Below are positions 16,350 to 25,025 of a stretch of DNA of 64,000 nucleotides, in pieces (position 1 is the first letter of the stretch; the number at the start of each line of letters is the position of its first letter). This stretch comes from Salinigranum rubrum. Lineage in GTDB: Archaea > Halobacteriota > Halobacteria > Halobacteriales > Haloferacaceae. The position numbers were made by a program, and so were the translations under genes. The stretch lies in contig NZ_CP026309.1 of assembly GCF_002906575.1 (NCBI RefSeq), positions 1,860,001 to 1,924,000 on the forward strand, in the 5' to 3' direction. The notes under the pieces were generated by a model that saw only the letters and a list, made by a program, of their open reading frames with translations, ran no database searches and was not told the DNA's origin.

Positions 16350-17698
16350 GCAGAAGCCTCCAGCAGTTCTGCGTCGACGAGTTCGCTCGCTGCGCGGTGG
16401 AGCGTTCGAACCGACACGCCGGACCGTTTCGCGATTCGAAACAGCGAGGTGCTGCCGTCACACGAGAACATCAACCAGTTGATCGCGTCGAACACGTCAC
16501 CGGATTTCGCCCCCTCGTCAGCCAACTGGTACTCGAACTCCTTGTGGTCCGTCTCGTCGAGATACCCGGGTTGTTGCTGTTTTCCGCCCGTCGTCGGATA
16601 CAGGTCGTGTCTGTCGAGTTTGAACTCGCAGTGTGGGTCGACCCGCTCGTACACGCGGTTCATCTCCAGGAGGCCGATGGCCCACAGGTACCGTTGCAGG
16701 GTTTCGAGGAGCGCTTCAGCGGAGATAAACGAGAGGTCGTCCTTCGAGGTGTGATACTCCTTGTACTCGTAGTATTTGTCCTTCGCGATGGTCCCCGTGG
16801 GGATGCGAAACCCGGGTGAACTGTACTGTCGCTCGTCGCTGCCGGTCGGGACGAACTCGTACTCGTCGTACTCGTCGTCGGAGAGTGCCCAGCGAGCGGC
16901 TTGGTCGACTGGGTGGTCGTGCTCGAAAGACGCCTTGTAGTCGAACGTTCCCGGCCCCGCAACGGTCGTTATCACGTACCCCCCGTTCACGTTCTTCATC
17001 GGCGCTTCGTGCGTACTGAGGTAACTGATGGAGCCGATAGTTTCCGGGACGATGATCAACCGGTACGAGTGGTAGGTGTCGCGTTGTCGGAGTTGCTCGA
17101 ACAGCAGCGTTGCCAGGACGACGCCGGAGAGGTTGTCGTTTGCGAGCGATGGATGGCAACAGTACGTCGAGAGGATGTACTCCTCGTCGCTTTCCCCCTC
17201 GATTCTCGCGTCGGCGTAGGTGAGTTCTCCCTCGGGGTCCAGAGTACTGTCGATGAACACCTCGTACGTGTCGTCTTCGTCCATCGATTCGAGCGTGTCG
17301 TGGCGCATGCAGAACCCCCAATCTCGATCGTAGTAGGTCGTTCTGTAGGGGATTGCGTCGGGCATGCTCGGTAGCGTGTGCAGATGGTCTTTCAACTCGT
17401 CGAACGTGAGCGTCGTCTCGACCGGCACACTGTAGCTGACGACGTGTAAGTTGTTCTCTGCGATGTCGACGATCCGCTCCCCGTCGCTGTTTTCGATGTA
17501 CGCGTCCTCGATGTTCCACTCCGGCGGGACTTCCCAGTCGTAGACCTGAGTGCCGGACGGAACGGACTGGACGTCTAGCGGCGTGATCTCCGAAAGCCGC
17601 TCGAGCGTTCTCCGGACGCCGTTGCCGGTCACGCTCCGTGTTATCGGATACAACTCTCGCAAGAGTGAATTCACAGAGTCCTCATTCAAATAAGTCAT
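16346..17698 (-). CDS. DUF4910/DUF2172 M28-like zinc hydrolase with C-terminal winged helix
   Basis: 450 residues. An inserted DUF2172-like N-terminal region (about 45-150) is followed by a zinc-peptidase-like core. CCHPSLANDNLSG gives His182 and Asp188, PETIGS gives Glu219, TGSDERQYSSPG gives Asp288 and YHTSKDD gives His316. These fit the ligand set of M28 enzymes, so it is predicted to be active. The last 65 residues (AKSGDVFDAINWL ... SLFRIAKRSGVSVRTLHRAA) form a helix-turn-helix-like tail. Usually called aminopeptidase-like, it recurs in polysaccharide loci. Overlap with a formyltransferase suggests amide hydrolysis on an amino-sugar. ATG 17698 is preferred over GTG 17707. Confidence 0.8.
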   Translation of the reverse strand: MTYLNEDSVNSLLRELYPITRSVTGNGVRRTLERLSEITPLDVQSVPSGTQVYDWEVPPEWNIEDAYIENSDGERIVDIAENNLHVVSYSVPVETTLTFDELKDHLHTLPSMPDAIPYRTTYYDRDWGFCMRHDTLESMDEDDTYEVFIDSTLDPEGELTYADARIEGESDEEYILSTYCCHPSLANDNLSGVVLATLLFEQLRQRDTYHSYRLIIVPETIGSISYLSTHEAPMKNVNGGYVITTVAGPGTFDYKASFEHDHPVDQAARWALSDDEYDEYEFVPTGSDERQYSSPGFRIPTGTIAKDKYYEYKEYHTSKDDLSFISAEALLETLQRYLWAIGLLEMNRVYERVDPHCEFKLDRHDLYPTTGGKQQQPGYLDETDHKEFEYQLADEGAKSGDVFDAINWLMFSCDGSTSLFRIAKRSGVSVRTLHRAASELVDAELLEASA

Positions 17699-17860
17699 GC
17701 GCGCCACTTACTATACCTGATACAAGTATCTTCCGTCGGTGGTGGGGTGGACCCGAACGTAAACCGGCAGATATCGGCCGTCTCACGACCGAACGAAGCG
17801 GTCGGCGTCTGGGGCGACAGCCGGTTCGGTGCCGGCTGATCGGGACTCGCCACGTGCGCC

Positions 17861-18550
17861 TCACTCGCGGAGACGTTCGAACGTCGACCTGATGTCGAAG
17901 AGGATCGTGCGCCAGAGTGCCCGGAGAATCACGAGATTCCCTCGTAAGCTACCGAACCGGGAGTCGTCTTCGCGTTGCTCGATTGTGATTCCGAGTTGCT
18001 CGACGGCGTATCCACGTCGCTCGGCGACCAACAGGAGATACGTTCCGACCGAATTGTACGTGTCGAAGGACCCGATGTCGTCGTACACGGCAACGTCGTA
18101 CGCCTTGAATCCCGACAGCGGGTCTGTCACCCCCAGCCGCCACTTCGCGTACAGCGCGAACAACCGCTCCGCCACTCGTGCGTACTCCGGACGGCACCCG
18201 ACGACGATGGCCGCCCTGCCGGCCAGCACCGGCTCGACTATCCGTTCGATATCCGCCGGGTCGTGCTGTCCGTCGCCGTCGAAGGTCACGATGACGTCCG
18301 CACCGTGTTCCGCTGCGTAGGCGACCCCGTCGCTCAGCGATCGGTCGTACCCCTTGTTCACCTCGTGAACGAGCACCGTCGCCCCGGCGGCGCTGGCTAG
18401 CTCACCGGTGTCGTCCGCCGAACCGTCGTCGACCACGACCACCTCGTCGGCGACCGCCGCCACGTCGGAGACGACTCCTCCGATCGTGTTCGCCTCGTTG
18501 TACGCCGGGATGACTACTGATACCGTCCGATCGCTCGGTGTCTCCGACAT
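17861..18550 (-). CDS. GT2 glycosyltransferase, dolichol-phosphate sugar synthase type
   Basis: 229 residues without obvious C-terminal membrane helices. VSVVIPAYNEANTIGGVVSDV opens the GT-A fold, VVDDGSADDT and TFDGDGQHDPADI (D-x-D) follow, then the DPMS-like DPLSGFKAYD. It resembles enzymes that load a sugar from a nucleotide onto dolichol phosphate. In this locus it may make the lipid-linked donor for a terminal sugar added outside the cell. Start ATG 18550 overlaps the stop of the RmlD-like gene (TGATG), so the two are coupled. Confidence 0.82.
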   Translation of the reverse strand: MSETPSDRTVSVVIPAYNEANTIGGVVSDVAAVADEVVVVDDGSADDTGELASAAGATVLVHEVNKGYDRSLSDGVAYAAEHGADVIVTFDGDGQHDPADIERIVEPVLAGRAAIVVGCRPEYARVAERLFALYAKWRLGVTDPLSGFKAYDVAVYDDIGSFDTYNSVGTYLLLVAERRGYAVEQLGITIEQREDDSRFGSLRGNLVILRALWRTILFDIRSTFERLRE

Positions 18551-19425
18551 CACTGGCGTTCCCGTCTCATTCGTTCGAGTCCGGTTCGGATGTCCGGCAT
18601 TCGTCTCCCGAGGACGGTCTCCGCTCGTGCCGTGTCGAGCGAGAGGTCGTTTCCTCGGGGGGCATCGAGGTCGACTGACGACATCTCGACCGGAGCGACC
18701 GACGACGAATCGAGTTCGAACACCTCGGCGACCTCTCGGGCGAACTCGTACTTGCTCATCCGGTCGCGGCTGCCGAGATGCACGACCCCGGTGTCGTCCC
18801 GTACGAGCAGGGCTTCCAGAGAGGTAGCCAGATCACCTGCAAACAGCGGCGTGAAGAACGCGTCCTCGAAGCCCGGTAGCCGGTCACCGGATGCTAACGT
18901 CTCGATCATCCACTCCGCCAGACTGCCCCGACCCGCCCCGTTCCACCCGAAGAAGTTCGTTCTGGCGACCACCGTGTCGTCGTTGAGGCGGGCCGCGGTC
19001 CGCTCCCCGTCGAGCTTCGTCTCCCCGTACACGTTGACAGGGTCGGGAGAGTCCGTCTCGGCCCACCAACCCCTGCTCCCGTCGAAGACCGAATCGGTCG
19101 AGACGTACAGCAGACGAGCGCCGGTCTCTGCTGCCAGCGACGCGACGTGCTCGGTCGCGTCGACGTTCAGCCGGACGGCGCGGCCCGGATTCCGCTCACA
19201 CTCGTCGACGTCTGTGAGTGCCGCACAGTGAACGAGGGCGTCCGGGTCGTACTCGAGGAGGCGGGGAAAGGGCGGATTCAGGAGGTCAACCTTGACCGTC
19301 TCGAAGTCGAGCGATGAGACGTCCGCAGTGAGGTACGTTCCGAGTACGTCGTAGGTGTCGGCCAGACGTGTGCCGACGTAGCGCCCGAGAAACCCACTGC
19401 ACCCGGTGAGGAGAATCCTGTTCAC
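18550..19425 (-). CDS. RmlD-like dTDP-4-dehydrorhamnose reductase family SDR
   Basis: 291 residues. LLTGCSGFLGRYVGTRLADTY is the cofactor loop, VHCAALTDVDECERNP and VNVYGETKLDGER (Y-x-x-x-K) are typical of RmlD, as are STDSVFDG and DLATSLEALL. RmlA, B and C partners are absent nearby, so rhamnose synthesis cannot be claimed. It may reduce another 4-keto sugar nucleotide. GTG 19425 is chosen because a GATTATAAC box lies about 30 bases upstream and the Rossmann motif begins right after it. Confidence 0.8.
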   Translation of the reverse strand: MNRILLTGCSGFLGRYVGTRLADTYDVLGTYLTADVSSLDFETVKVDLLNPPFPRLLEYDPDALVHCAALTDVDECERNPGRAVRLNVDATEHVASLAAETGARLLYVSTDSVFDGSRGWWAETDSPDPVNVYGETKLDGERTAARLNDDTVVARTNFFGWNGAGRGSLAEWMIETLASGDRLPGFEDAFFTPLFAGDLATSLEALLVRDDTGVVHLGSRDRMSKYEFAREVAEVFELDSSSVAPVEMSSVDLDAPRGNDLSLDTARAETVLGRRMPDIRTGLERMRRERQ

Positions 19426-19449
19426 GAGTGGTGTGTGAGTCCGGAGGGC

Positions 19450-19458
19450 GTTATAATC
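19450..19458 (-). promoter_or_regulatory. TATA box of the RmlD-like gene
   Basis: GATTATAAC on the minus strand, about 30 bases before GTG 19425; it decides the non-ATG start. Confidence 0.55.
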
Positions 19459-19505
19459 CTTTCCAGGCACGTCTCGTGCGACTCGCGGCGAGGAGTCACG
19501 AGTCG

Positions 19506-20489
19506 TTACGAGCGTCTCACGAGCGGTTCGTACCACTCGCGGTTCGCGCGGTACCAGTCGATGAACTTCGCGACACCCTCCCGGATCGACGTCGAGGGCT
19601 CGTAGCCGATGAGTTCGTTCGCCTTGGAGACGTCCGAGTGGGTGTGTCTCGCGTCGGCCTCCAGCGCCTCCTCGTAGACGATTTCCACGTCGGCGCCGGT
19701 CTCGTCGACGACGTACTGTGCGAGGTCGGTGATGGTGATGTTGCCCGTCGATCCGATGTTCATCGTCTCGCCGTCCGCGGCGTCGGTGTCCAAGAGCCGC
19801 AGGTTCGCCTCGACGATGTCGTCGACGTAGGTGAAGTCCCGCGTCTGTTTCCCGTCGCCGTAGATGACCGGCGGTTCGCCGTTCAGACACCGCGAGACGA
19901 AGTTCGAGATGGCCATGTTCGGTCGCATTCTCGGTCCGTACACGGTGAAGTACCGGAGGTTCACACACGGGAGGTCGAAGAGGTCGGTCCAGACGTTGCA
20001 GTAGTGTTCCGCCGTGAGCTTCGTGACGCCGTAGGGGGAGCGCGGCTTGTTCGGGTGGTCCTCGTCGTACGGGAGGTACTCGTCTCGTCCGTACACGGAG
20101 GAAGACGAGGCGTGGACGAACCGCTCGACCCCCGAGTCGGCCGCCGCTTCGAGGAGGTTCAAGAGACCGGTGGTGTTGACCGCGTGGACCCGCTTGGGCT
20201 CCTCGACGCTCGCGCGGACGCCCGCCTGTGCCGCCTGGTGGTAGACGAACTCGACGTCGTACTCCTCGAACAGCGATTCGACCCGCTCCTCGTCGAGGAT
20301 GGTGCCGTCGACGAAGGTGTAGTCGTCGCCGCCGAGTTCGCGGCAAGTCTCGACGTTGTGCTGCTTGATGCCGACGTCGTAGTACGGTTCGAGGTTGTCG
20401 AAGACGACGACGTCGTGGCCTTCCTCGAGGAGGCCTTCCGTGATGTGCGAGCCGATGAAGCCGGCGCCGCCGGTTACGAGGACGCTCAT
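19506..20489 (-). CDS. UDP-sugar 4-epimerase-like SDR
   Basis: 327 residues. VTGGAGFIGSHITEGLLEEG is the NAD loop; YHQAAQAGVRASVEEP, SSSSVYG and SPYGVTKLTAEHY (catalytic Y-x-x-x-K) follow, then RYFTVYGPRMRPNMAI. The pattern is that of UDP-glucuronate or UDP-GlcNAc 4-epimerases. UDP-glucuronate 4-epimerase activity would fit the nearby UDP-glucose dehydrogenase, but this is inference. Its own TATA-like GATTAAAAC lies near 20517-20526, about 30 bases upstream of ATG 20489. Confidence 0.85.
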   Translation of the reverse strand: MSVLVTGGAGFIGSHITEGLLEEGHDVVVFDNLEPYYDVGIKQHNVETCRELGGDDYTFVDGTILDEERVESLFEEYDVEFVYHQAAQAGVRASVEEPKRVHAVNTTGLLNLLEAAADSGVERFVHASSSSVYGRDEYLPYDEDHPNKPRSPYGVTKLTAEHYCNVWTDLFDLPCVNLRYFTVYGPRMRPNMAISNFVSRCLNGEPPVIYGDGKQTRDFTYVDDIVEANLRLLDTDAADGETMNIGSTGNITITDLAQYVVDETGADVEIVYEEALEADARHTHSDVSKANELIGYEPSTSIREGVAKFIDWYRANREWYEPLVRRS

Positions 20490-20570
20490 TAGTACGACCG
20501 TCTTTCGACTAACGACCGTTTTAATCTGTTCGTATCAAATCCCCAGCGAGTTGAGACGACCACCGGCCGG

Positions 20571-21986
20571 TCAGAGTCCGACCGGGATGACGACGCGCAT
20601 CTTGTCCCGAACGCGGGTCGACAACAGGAGTACCACCGCCGAGTAGACGGCCGCCCCGACGAAGACGAGCGCGGCGGTCGCGTAATGGCTGTACGGCGGG
20701 ACAACGGACCGGACCGCGAAGACGGTCACCGCCATGACACCGCTCGCGACGAGCTGTCTCCCGAACTCCCCGTAGGGGAGCTGAACCCTCCCGACGAGGT
20801 CGGTCAGGTAGTAGTATCCGAGGACCAGCGTGGTCGCGGCCGCGACTGCAGTTCCGATCGCCGCACCGAACCAGCCGATGAGCGGGATGAGGAGTGCGTT
20901 CAGCCCGATGTTCGAGACGATGAGGACGAGGTTGATACGGAAGGCGACGTCCGGTCGGTCGACTCCGTTGATGACGCCCACGAACTGCGACCCGAACGAC
21001 GAGATTACCCGAGCGACGATGAGGATGAGGAGGATTCCCACCCCCGTGTCGAACTCGCCGCCGTAGATCCGAAGCACCCGCTCTCCGATCAGCGCGGCAC
21101 CGAGCAGCCCGGGAAACGCGAACAGCCCGGAGAACACGAGGCCGTCTTCGAGCATCTCTCTGACCTGGTCGAACTCCCCGCGCTCGGCGAGTTGGCTCAC
21201 CTCGGGGAAGATGGCGGCCTGAATCGATCCCGCGACCATCACCAGGATGCCGGCGAGGTTCCAGGAGACCTGATAAATCGCGATGAGCGACGTGCCGACG
21301 AAGAACTTGAGCAGGATGACGTCGACCGCCGAGCCAGCGACCTGTGCCTTGATGCTCCCGAGCCACGAGTAGCGCACGTAGTCGACGATGTTCCGAATCT
21401 CCGCCCTCGTGGGCATCCGTGGGACAACGTCGTACAGGGCGAACCCGAGGACGACGACGAGAACCGACGCGGCACCGTAGCCGAACAACGCACCCGCCAG
21501 CCCCCATCCGAGGGTCAAGAGCACGACCTGCAGTCCGACGCGGAGCGCGTGTTCGACGAAGACGAGCAGTCCGGCGTAGCTGACCTTGAACTGCCCGCTG
21601 AGTCCCCCCGTCACGGCGGGAACCGCCAGATGCACCACGGCCACGAAGACGATGAGCGTCAGTTCGGACACCCCCGTGTACCGAACGATCTGTTCGTGAA
21701 ACAGGGCGAGACCAACCGTCACGACGGCGATGGCACCACCGGTCAGCAACAGTCCCGCCCCGAGGTACGACCCCTTCTGGTCGGACTCGCTGAGACGCTT
21801 CGTGATCCCTCCCGAGATCGCGTTCGACGGAATCGACAGCCAGTACACCAGCGACAGGACGACGATGTACGTGCCGTATTGCTCCGCTCCGAGCGTCCGG
21901 GTCAGATAGAGCGTCCCGAAGAACCCGACCACAGAGACGCCGACGCGGGAGAGAAAGTGGACGACGCTGGACTTCGCCGGCCTCAT
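20571..21986 (-). CDS. Polysaccharide/lipid-linked oligosaccharide flippase (MATE/MOP family)
   Basis: 471 residues, strongly hydrophobic, with about 12-14 predicted membrane helices. The N-terminus SSVVHFLSRVGVSVVGFFG and LTRTLGAEQYGTYIVVLSLV matches the Wzx/RfbX-like flippases. It is expected to move a lipid-linked glycan or dolichol-phosphate sugar across the membrane, the role proposed for AglR in Haloferax. It is divergent from a GT2 gene across 176 bases. Substrate specificity cannot be read from sequence. Confidence 0.88.
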   Translation of the reverse strand: MRPAKSSVVHFLSRVGVSVVGFFGTLYLTRTLGAEQYGTYIVVLSLVYWLSIPSNAISGGITKRLSESDQKGSYLGAGLLLTGGAIAVVTVGLALFHEQIVRYTGVSELTLIVFVAVVHLAVPAVTGGLSGQFKVSYAGLLVFVEHALRVGLQVVLLTLGWGLAGALFGYGAASVLVVVLGFALYDVVPRMPTRAEIRNIVDYVRYSWLGSIKAQVAGSAVDVILLKFFVGTSLIAIYQVSWNLAGILVMVAGSIQAAIFPEVSQLAERGEFDQVREMLEDGLVFSGLFAFPGLLGAALIGERVLRIYGGEFDTGVGILLILIVARVISSFGSQFVGVINGVDRPDVAFRINLVLIVSNIGLNALLIPLIGWFGAAIGTAVAAATTLVLGYYYLTDLVGRVQLPYGEFGRQLVASGVMAVTVFAVRSVVPPYSHYATAALVFVGAAVYSAVVLLLSTRVRDKMRVVIPVGL

Positions 21987-22162
21987 TCGACGACGGGTTG
22001 GTCGGGGACGTTATTAGTGTCTACTGGAACCGAGACCGTCCCGGAGAACGTCTCTCGGCATGTCGCTCGAAGAGAGCCACTGTTCGGATACGACGTCGGC
22101 CGGTTCACATCACACAACCGTCGGCGACTGCACAACACTCTTCATATTGAGCGCCGGAGTCG

Positions 22163-23179
22163 ATGCCGATGGCAGACCAGGGGACCACTCGACCGTTGCG
22201 TATCTCTGTCGGAATCCCAACGATGAACAACGAGGATTCCATCGAGCGGATGCTGCGACAACTCGACGAGCAGACGCGTCCCCCCGACCGGGTCATCGTC
22301 GTCGACAACAGCACCGATGCGACGCCCGACATCGTCACCGAGGTCGGAGACGACGTCGAGTTCGAGGTCGACCTCTACGAGCAGTCAGACAGGGGCCGAG
22401 GGGTCGGTGCCGCGCGTGCTGACATCTACGACCGCTTCGACGAGGACGTCCTCGCGTGTCTCGACACCGAACACGCCGTCGACGCCGACTGGCTGGAGAT
22501 TCACGAGGAGTTCCATCAGTCCAACCCGGGGTACGGAATCCTCTCGAACTCCGGCCACCCCGGGTTCGACGGGCCGGTCGACGACCCGCTTCAGTCGCAC
22601 TTCTTCGGACAGAGTAACTGCTCGCTGAAGCGAGAGGCGCTCGACGCGACCGGCGGGTGGGACCCGTGGATGCAGCGGGGCGAGGACTGGGACCTCCGGA
22701 TCAGGCTGTGGACCGCGGGCGTGAAGTCGTGGGCGAAACACGAGATCGCCGCCACGCCGTTCGGGCAGGACCTCGCCTCGAACACGATGACGTGGTTCCG
22801 AAAGAAGGTGTACCACGACCCCAGTTCGGTCACCTACCTTCGCAAGTACGGGCCGTGGTACCTGCGGTTCTATCCGCTCCACGTCGCCGCGGACCTCCTG
22901 TCACTGGTCGCCGTCGTCTCACTCGCCGTCGTACCGTTCGGTCTCCTGGTCGCACCCCTCTCGCTCGTGTTCCTGCTCGGACTCCCGCTCGCGTCCGCCG
23001 CCGCGTTCACGTACTACAAGGGCCCACGGAAGCGGTCGTCGCTCCTGCCGCGGCGGGGTGAGCTCTCGTCGTTCCTCGTGTTCTTCGCCCTGGGGTTGAG
23101 CGTGCTCCAGAACCTGAAACGCGTCGGCGGGGACGAGACGTGGAACTACCAGGGGTTCGACGAGGCCGTCCGACGATAA
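22163..23179 (+). CDS. GT2 glycosyltransferase with C-terminal membrane helices
   Basis: 338 residues. ISVGIPTMNNEDSIERMLRQL starts the GT-A domain, VIVVDNSTDATPD follows, and CLDTEHAVDADWL holds the acidic metal site. GRGVGAARADIYDRF and a later QRGEDWDLRIRLW (ED-type acceptor motif) complete it. Two or three membrane helices lie at about residues 240-320, so the enzyme is membrane attached. A CTTCATATTGAG box at about 22140-22151 is placed for a start at 22163 or 22169, both in frame. It probably adds an inner sugar of the lipid-linked glycan. Confidence 0.82.
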   Translation: MPMADQGTTRPLRISVGIPTMNNEDSIERMLRQLDEQTRPPDRVIVVDNSTDATPDIVTEVGDDVEFEVDLYEQSDRGRGVGAARADIYDRFDEDVLACLDTEHAVDADWLEIHEEFHQSNPGYGILSNSGHPGFDGPVDDPLQSHFFGQSNCSLKREALDATGGWDPWMQRGEDWDLRIRLWTAGVKSWAKHEIAATPFGQDLASNTMTWFRKKVYHDPSSVTYLRKYGPWYLRFYPLHVAADLLSLVAVVSLAVVPFGLLVAPLSLVFLLGLPLASAAAFTYYKGPRKRSSLLPRRGELSSFLVFFALGLSVLQNLKRVGGDETWNYQGFDEAVRR

Positions 23180-23237
23180 CCGGTCGAACGCCGACCGGGG
23201 CGGGTGTCGGCGCTTCCCGTGGCCGCCCCGGTCCGGT

Positions 23238-24215
23238 TCACATGTATCCCAGGTCTTCTAACTGCTCGCGGACGCGGTCGGACTGTTCTCCGTCGGTGGT
23301 CGTGTCCGCTGTGGACTCGACGACGTCGTGTGCTCCCGTTTCGAGTTCGCGCTCGATGGCCGCTCGAACGTCGAGTACGCTCTCGATGTCGTCGATCAAC
23401 TCCTCGCTGGTCGCAGCCACCATCGCCTCCTCGGTGTGTAAGCCGTCCTGCAACCCGTGGTCGCTGACGAGGAGCAGTTCGTCGTCGTCGCCGAGGTCGT
23501 CGACGAGTTCGCCGACGAACTCGTCGAGTTCCGCGTACGCCCGCTGTCGGAGTTCGGGTCGGTCGTAGCTCACGTGGCCGATGAGGTCGAGGCCGCTCGT
23601 GTAGCCGAAGACGAGTTCGTTCCGCCGGCCCCGAAGGGCACGGCGGACCCGGGCGATTCGGATCATCGACATCTCCAGACAGCGCTCGTAGAACTCGACC
23701 GGGTCCGACGAGGAGTGTCCGCCGGGTTCGCTCGCGTCTCGTTCGAAGAGCGAACCCATGTGTTTTCGGAGTTGGTGCTCCCGGTCGGGAATCTCCTCGT
23801 CGACGACGTAGTTCGGGATACCGATCGCAGCCGCCTTCCTCCCGTCGAACACCGTCGAAATCCCGTTCGCGGCGTAGTACGATGCCGGTTTTCGGAAGGC
23901 GTCGGCGTCCGTGTTCGTCAGGAGCCACGCCCCGAGTCGCGTCCGAACCGTCTCGGGGAGGACGACGTTCGCGATTCGGCTCCCGACGCTGAGCAACGGG
24001 TTCTCCCACGCGACACCGTCGTCGAGGACGATTCCGTGTTCTTCCGGTCTGAGCCCCGTGATGATCGTGGGCCAGAGCTCGTGTGTGCTTGGCTCACCGC
24101 TCGAACTCACGATAGTCTCGATAGCGCGATGCGACGAGAGGGTGAGTGAGGGGTGTGTGGACACGTCGACGAGGTCGGGGTCGAGCGCGTCTATACCGAG
24201 GACCACGAGCGTCAT
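23238..24215 (-). CDS. Alkaline-phosphatase superfamily (phosphodiesterase/sulfatase-like) protein
   Basis: 325 residues. VVLGIDALDPDLVD provides the first metal aspartate, HELWPTIITG the threonine nucleophile position, FGYTSGLDLIGHVSYD the second metal site and LLVSDHGLQDG the final Asp-His. This is the type I phosphodiesterase/nucleotide pyrophosphatase pattern. In a glycan locus it may cleave or transfer a phosphate-linked group; the substrate is unknown. The C-terminal 60 residues are very acidic and end in REQLEDLGYM. ATG 24215 begins the conserved beta-strand directly. Confidence 0.78.
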   Translation of the reverse strand: MTLVVLGIDALDPDLVDVSTHPSLTLSSHRAIETIVSSSGEPSTHELWPTIITGLRPEEHGIVLDDGVAWENPLLSVGSRIANVVLPETVRTRLGAWLLTNTDADAFRKPASYYAANGISTVFDGRKAAAIGIPNYVVDEEIPDREHQLRKHMGSLFERDASEPGGHSSSDPVEFYERCLEMSMIRIARVRRALRGRRNELVFGYTSGLDLIGHVSYDRPELRQRAYAELDEFVGELVDDLGDDDELLLVSDHGLQDGLHTEEAMVAATSEELIDDIESVLDVRAAIERELETGAHDVVESTADTTTDGEQSDRVREQLEDLGYM

Positions 24216-24292
24216 GATGCTGAGGATGCCATCCGCTCGGATAAACAGTTCTGTTCGTGGAGGGGCCATCCACCGAAACGGCGCCCCTCGGG

Positions 24293-24838
24293 CTACTGCC
24301 GCGACCCGACCTGCCGTGCGGGGTTCCCGGCGACGACGCTGTAGGGGTCGACGTCCTCCACGACGACTGCCCCTGCGCCGACGACCGCACCCTCCCCGAT
24401 CTCGACGTCCTTGAGGATCGATACGTCACAGCCGATCCAGACGTCGTCGTGGATGACGATCTCGCCGTGGTCGAGTTCCTGTGAACGTATCGGTCGGCTC
24501 GGATCGGTTCGGTGGTTGAACGAGTGCATACTCACCTTCTGCGCGATTCGAACACCGTCCCCGATGGTGATGTTACCGGCGAGGAAACCGAACTCGTGGA
24601 GCGTGCAGTGGCTGCCGAACTGGATACCGTGTGGCTCCATCGCCTTCAGCACGGTGTGGGGGGAGATGCGAGTGTGCGCTCCGAACACCGTCCGCTCGGG
24701 CTCTGTGACCTTCGAGCGTGGCGAGACGCGTCCGTCGACGCCGAACTCGTATCTCGCCCGTGCACGCCCGAGAGACGAGTCGAACAGGAGGCCGACGAGG
24801 GACGGATACCGTATCGCCCGCTGAATTTTCGACCACAT
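24293..24838 (-). CDS. Hexapeptide-repeat O/N-acyltransferase
   Basis: 181 residues. The left-handed beta-helix is evident from ITIGDGVRIAQKVSMHSF, GEIVIHDDVWIGCDVSIL, VEIGEGAVVGAGAVVVEDV and the family-typical end PYSVVAGNPARQV. The catalytic His is probably in MHSFNHRTD. It resembles maltose/galactoside O-acetyltransferases and WbbJ-type surface acetyltransferases. It could acetylate the terminal sugar, or supply the acetyl step of nonulosonate synthesis, which lacks an obvious candidate here. ATG 24838 is chosen because upstream in-frame codons lack coding character. Confidence 0.8.
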   Translation of the reverse strand: MWSKIQRAIRYPSLVGLLFDSSLGRARARYEFGVDGRVSPRSKVTEPERTVFGAHTRISPHTVLKAMEPHGIQFGSHCTLHEFGFLAGNITIGDGVRIAQKVSMHSFNHRTDPSRPIRSQELDHGEIVIHDDVWIGCDVSILKDVEIGEGAVVGAGAVVVEDVDPYSVVAGNPARQVGSRQ

Positions 24839-25025
24839 CTCCGTCCCCGACTCGCGCGTAGCAGTTGACTGTGTCGGTGGTACGGAGTTACGACGGCGTA
24901 ACGGTCGCACCGGTCTTAGCCGTGTGTTCACTCGGACGGTAACGTCCGTCTCTCGTACCAGTGGAGCGTCGTCGACCGGGCGACTCGCAGTCGACGACGG
25001 TTCGCTGCGATCGATTCGACCGCGA

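Noticed and set aside
18550-19425. Rhamnose biosynthesis
   Set aside because: Only an RmlD-like reductase is present; RmlA, RmlB and RmlC homologues are absent nearby, so the sugar made is not assignable.
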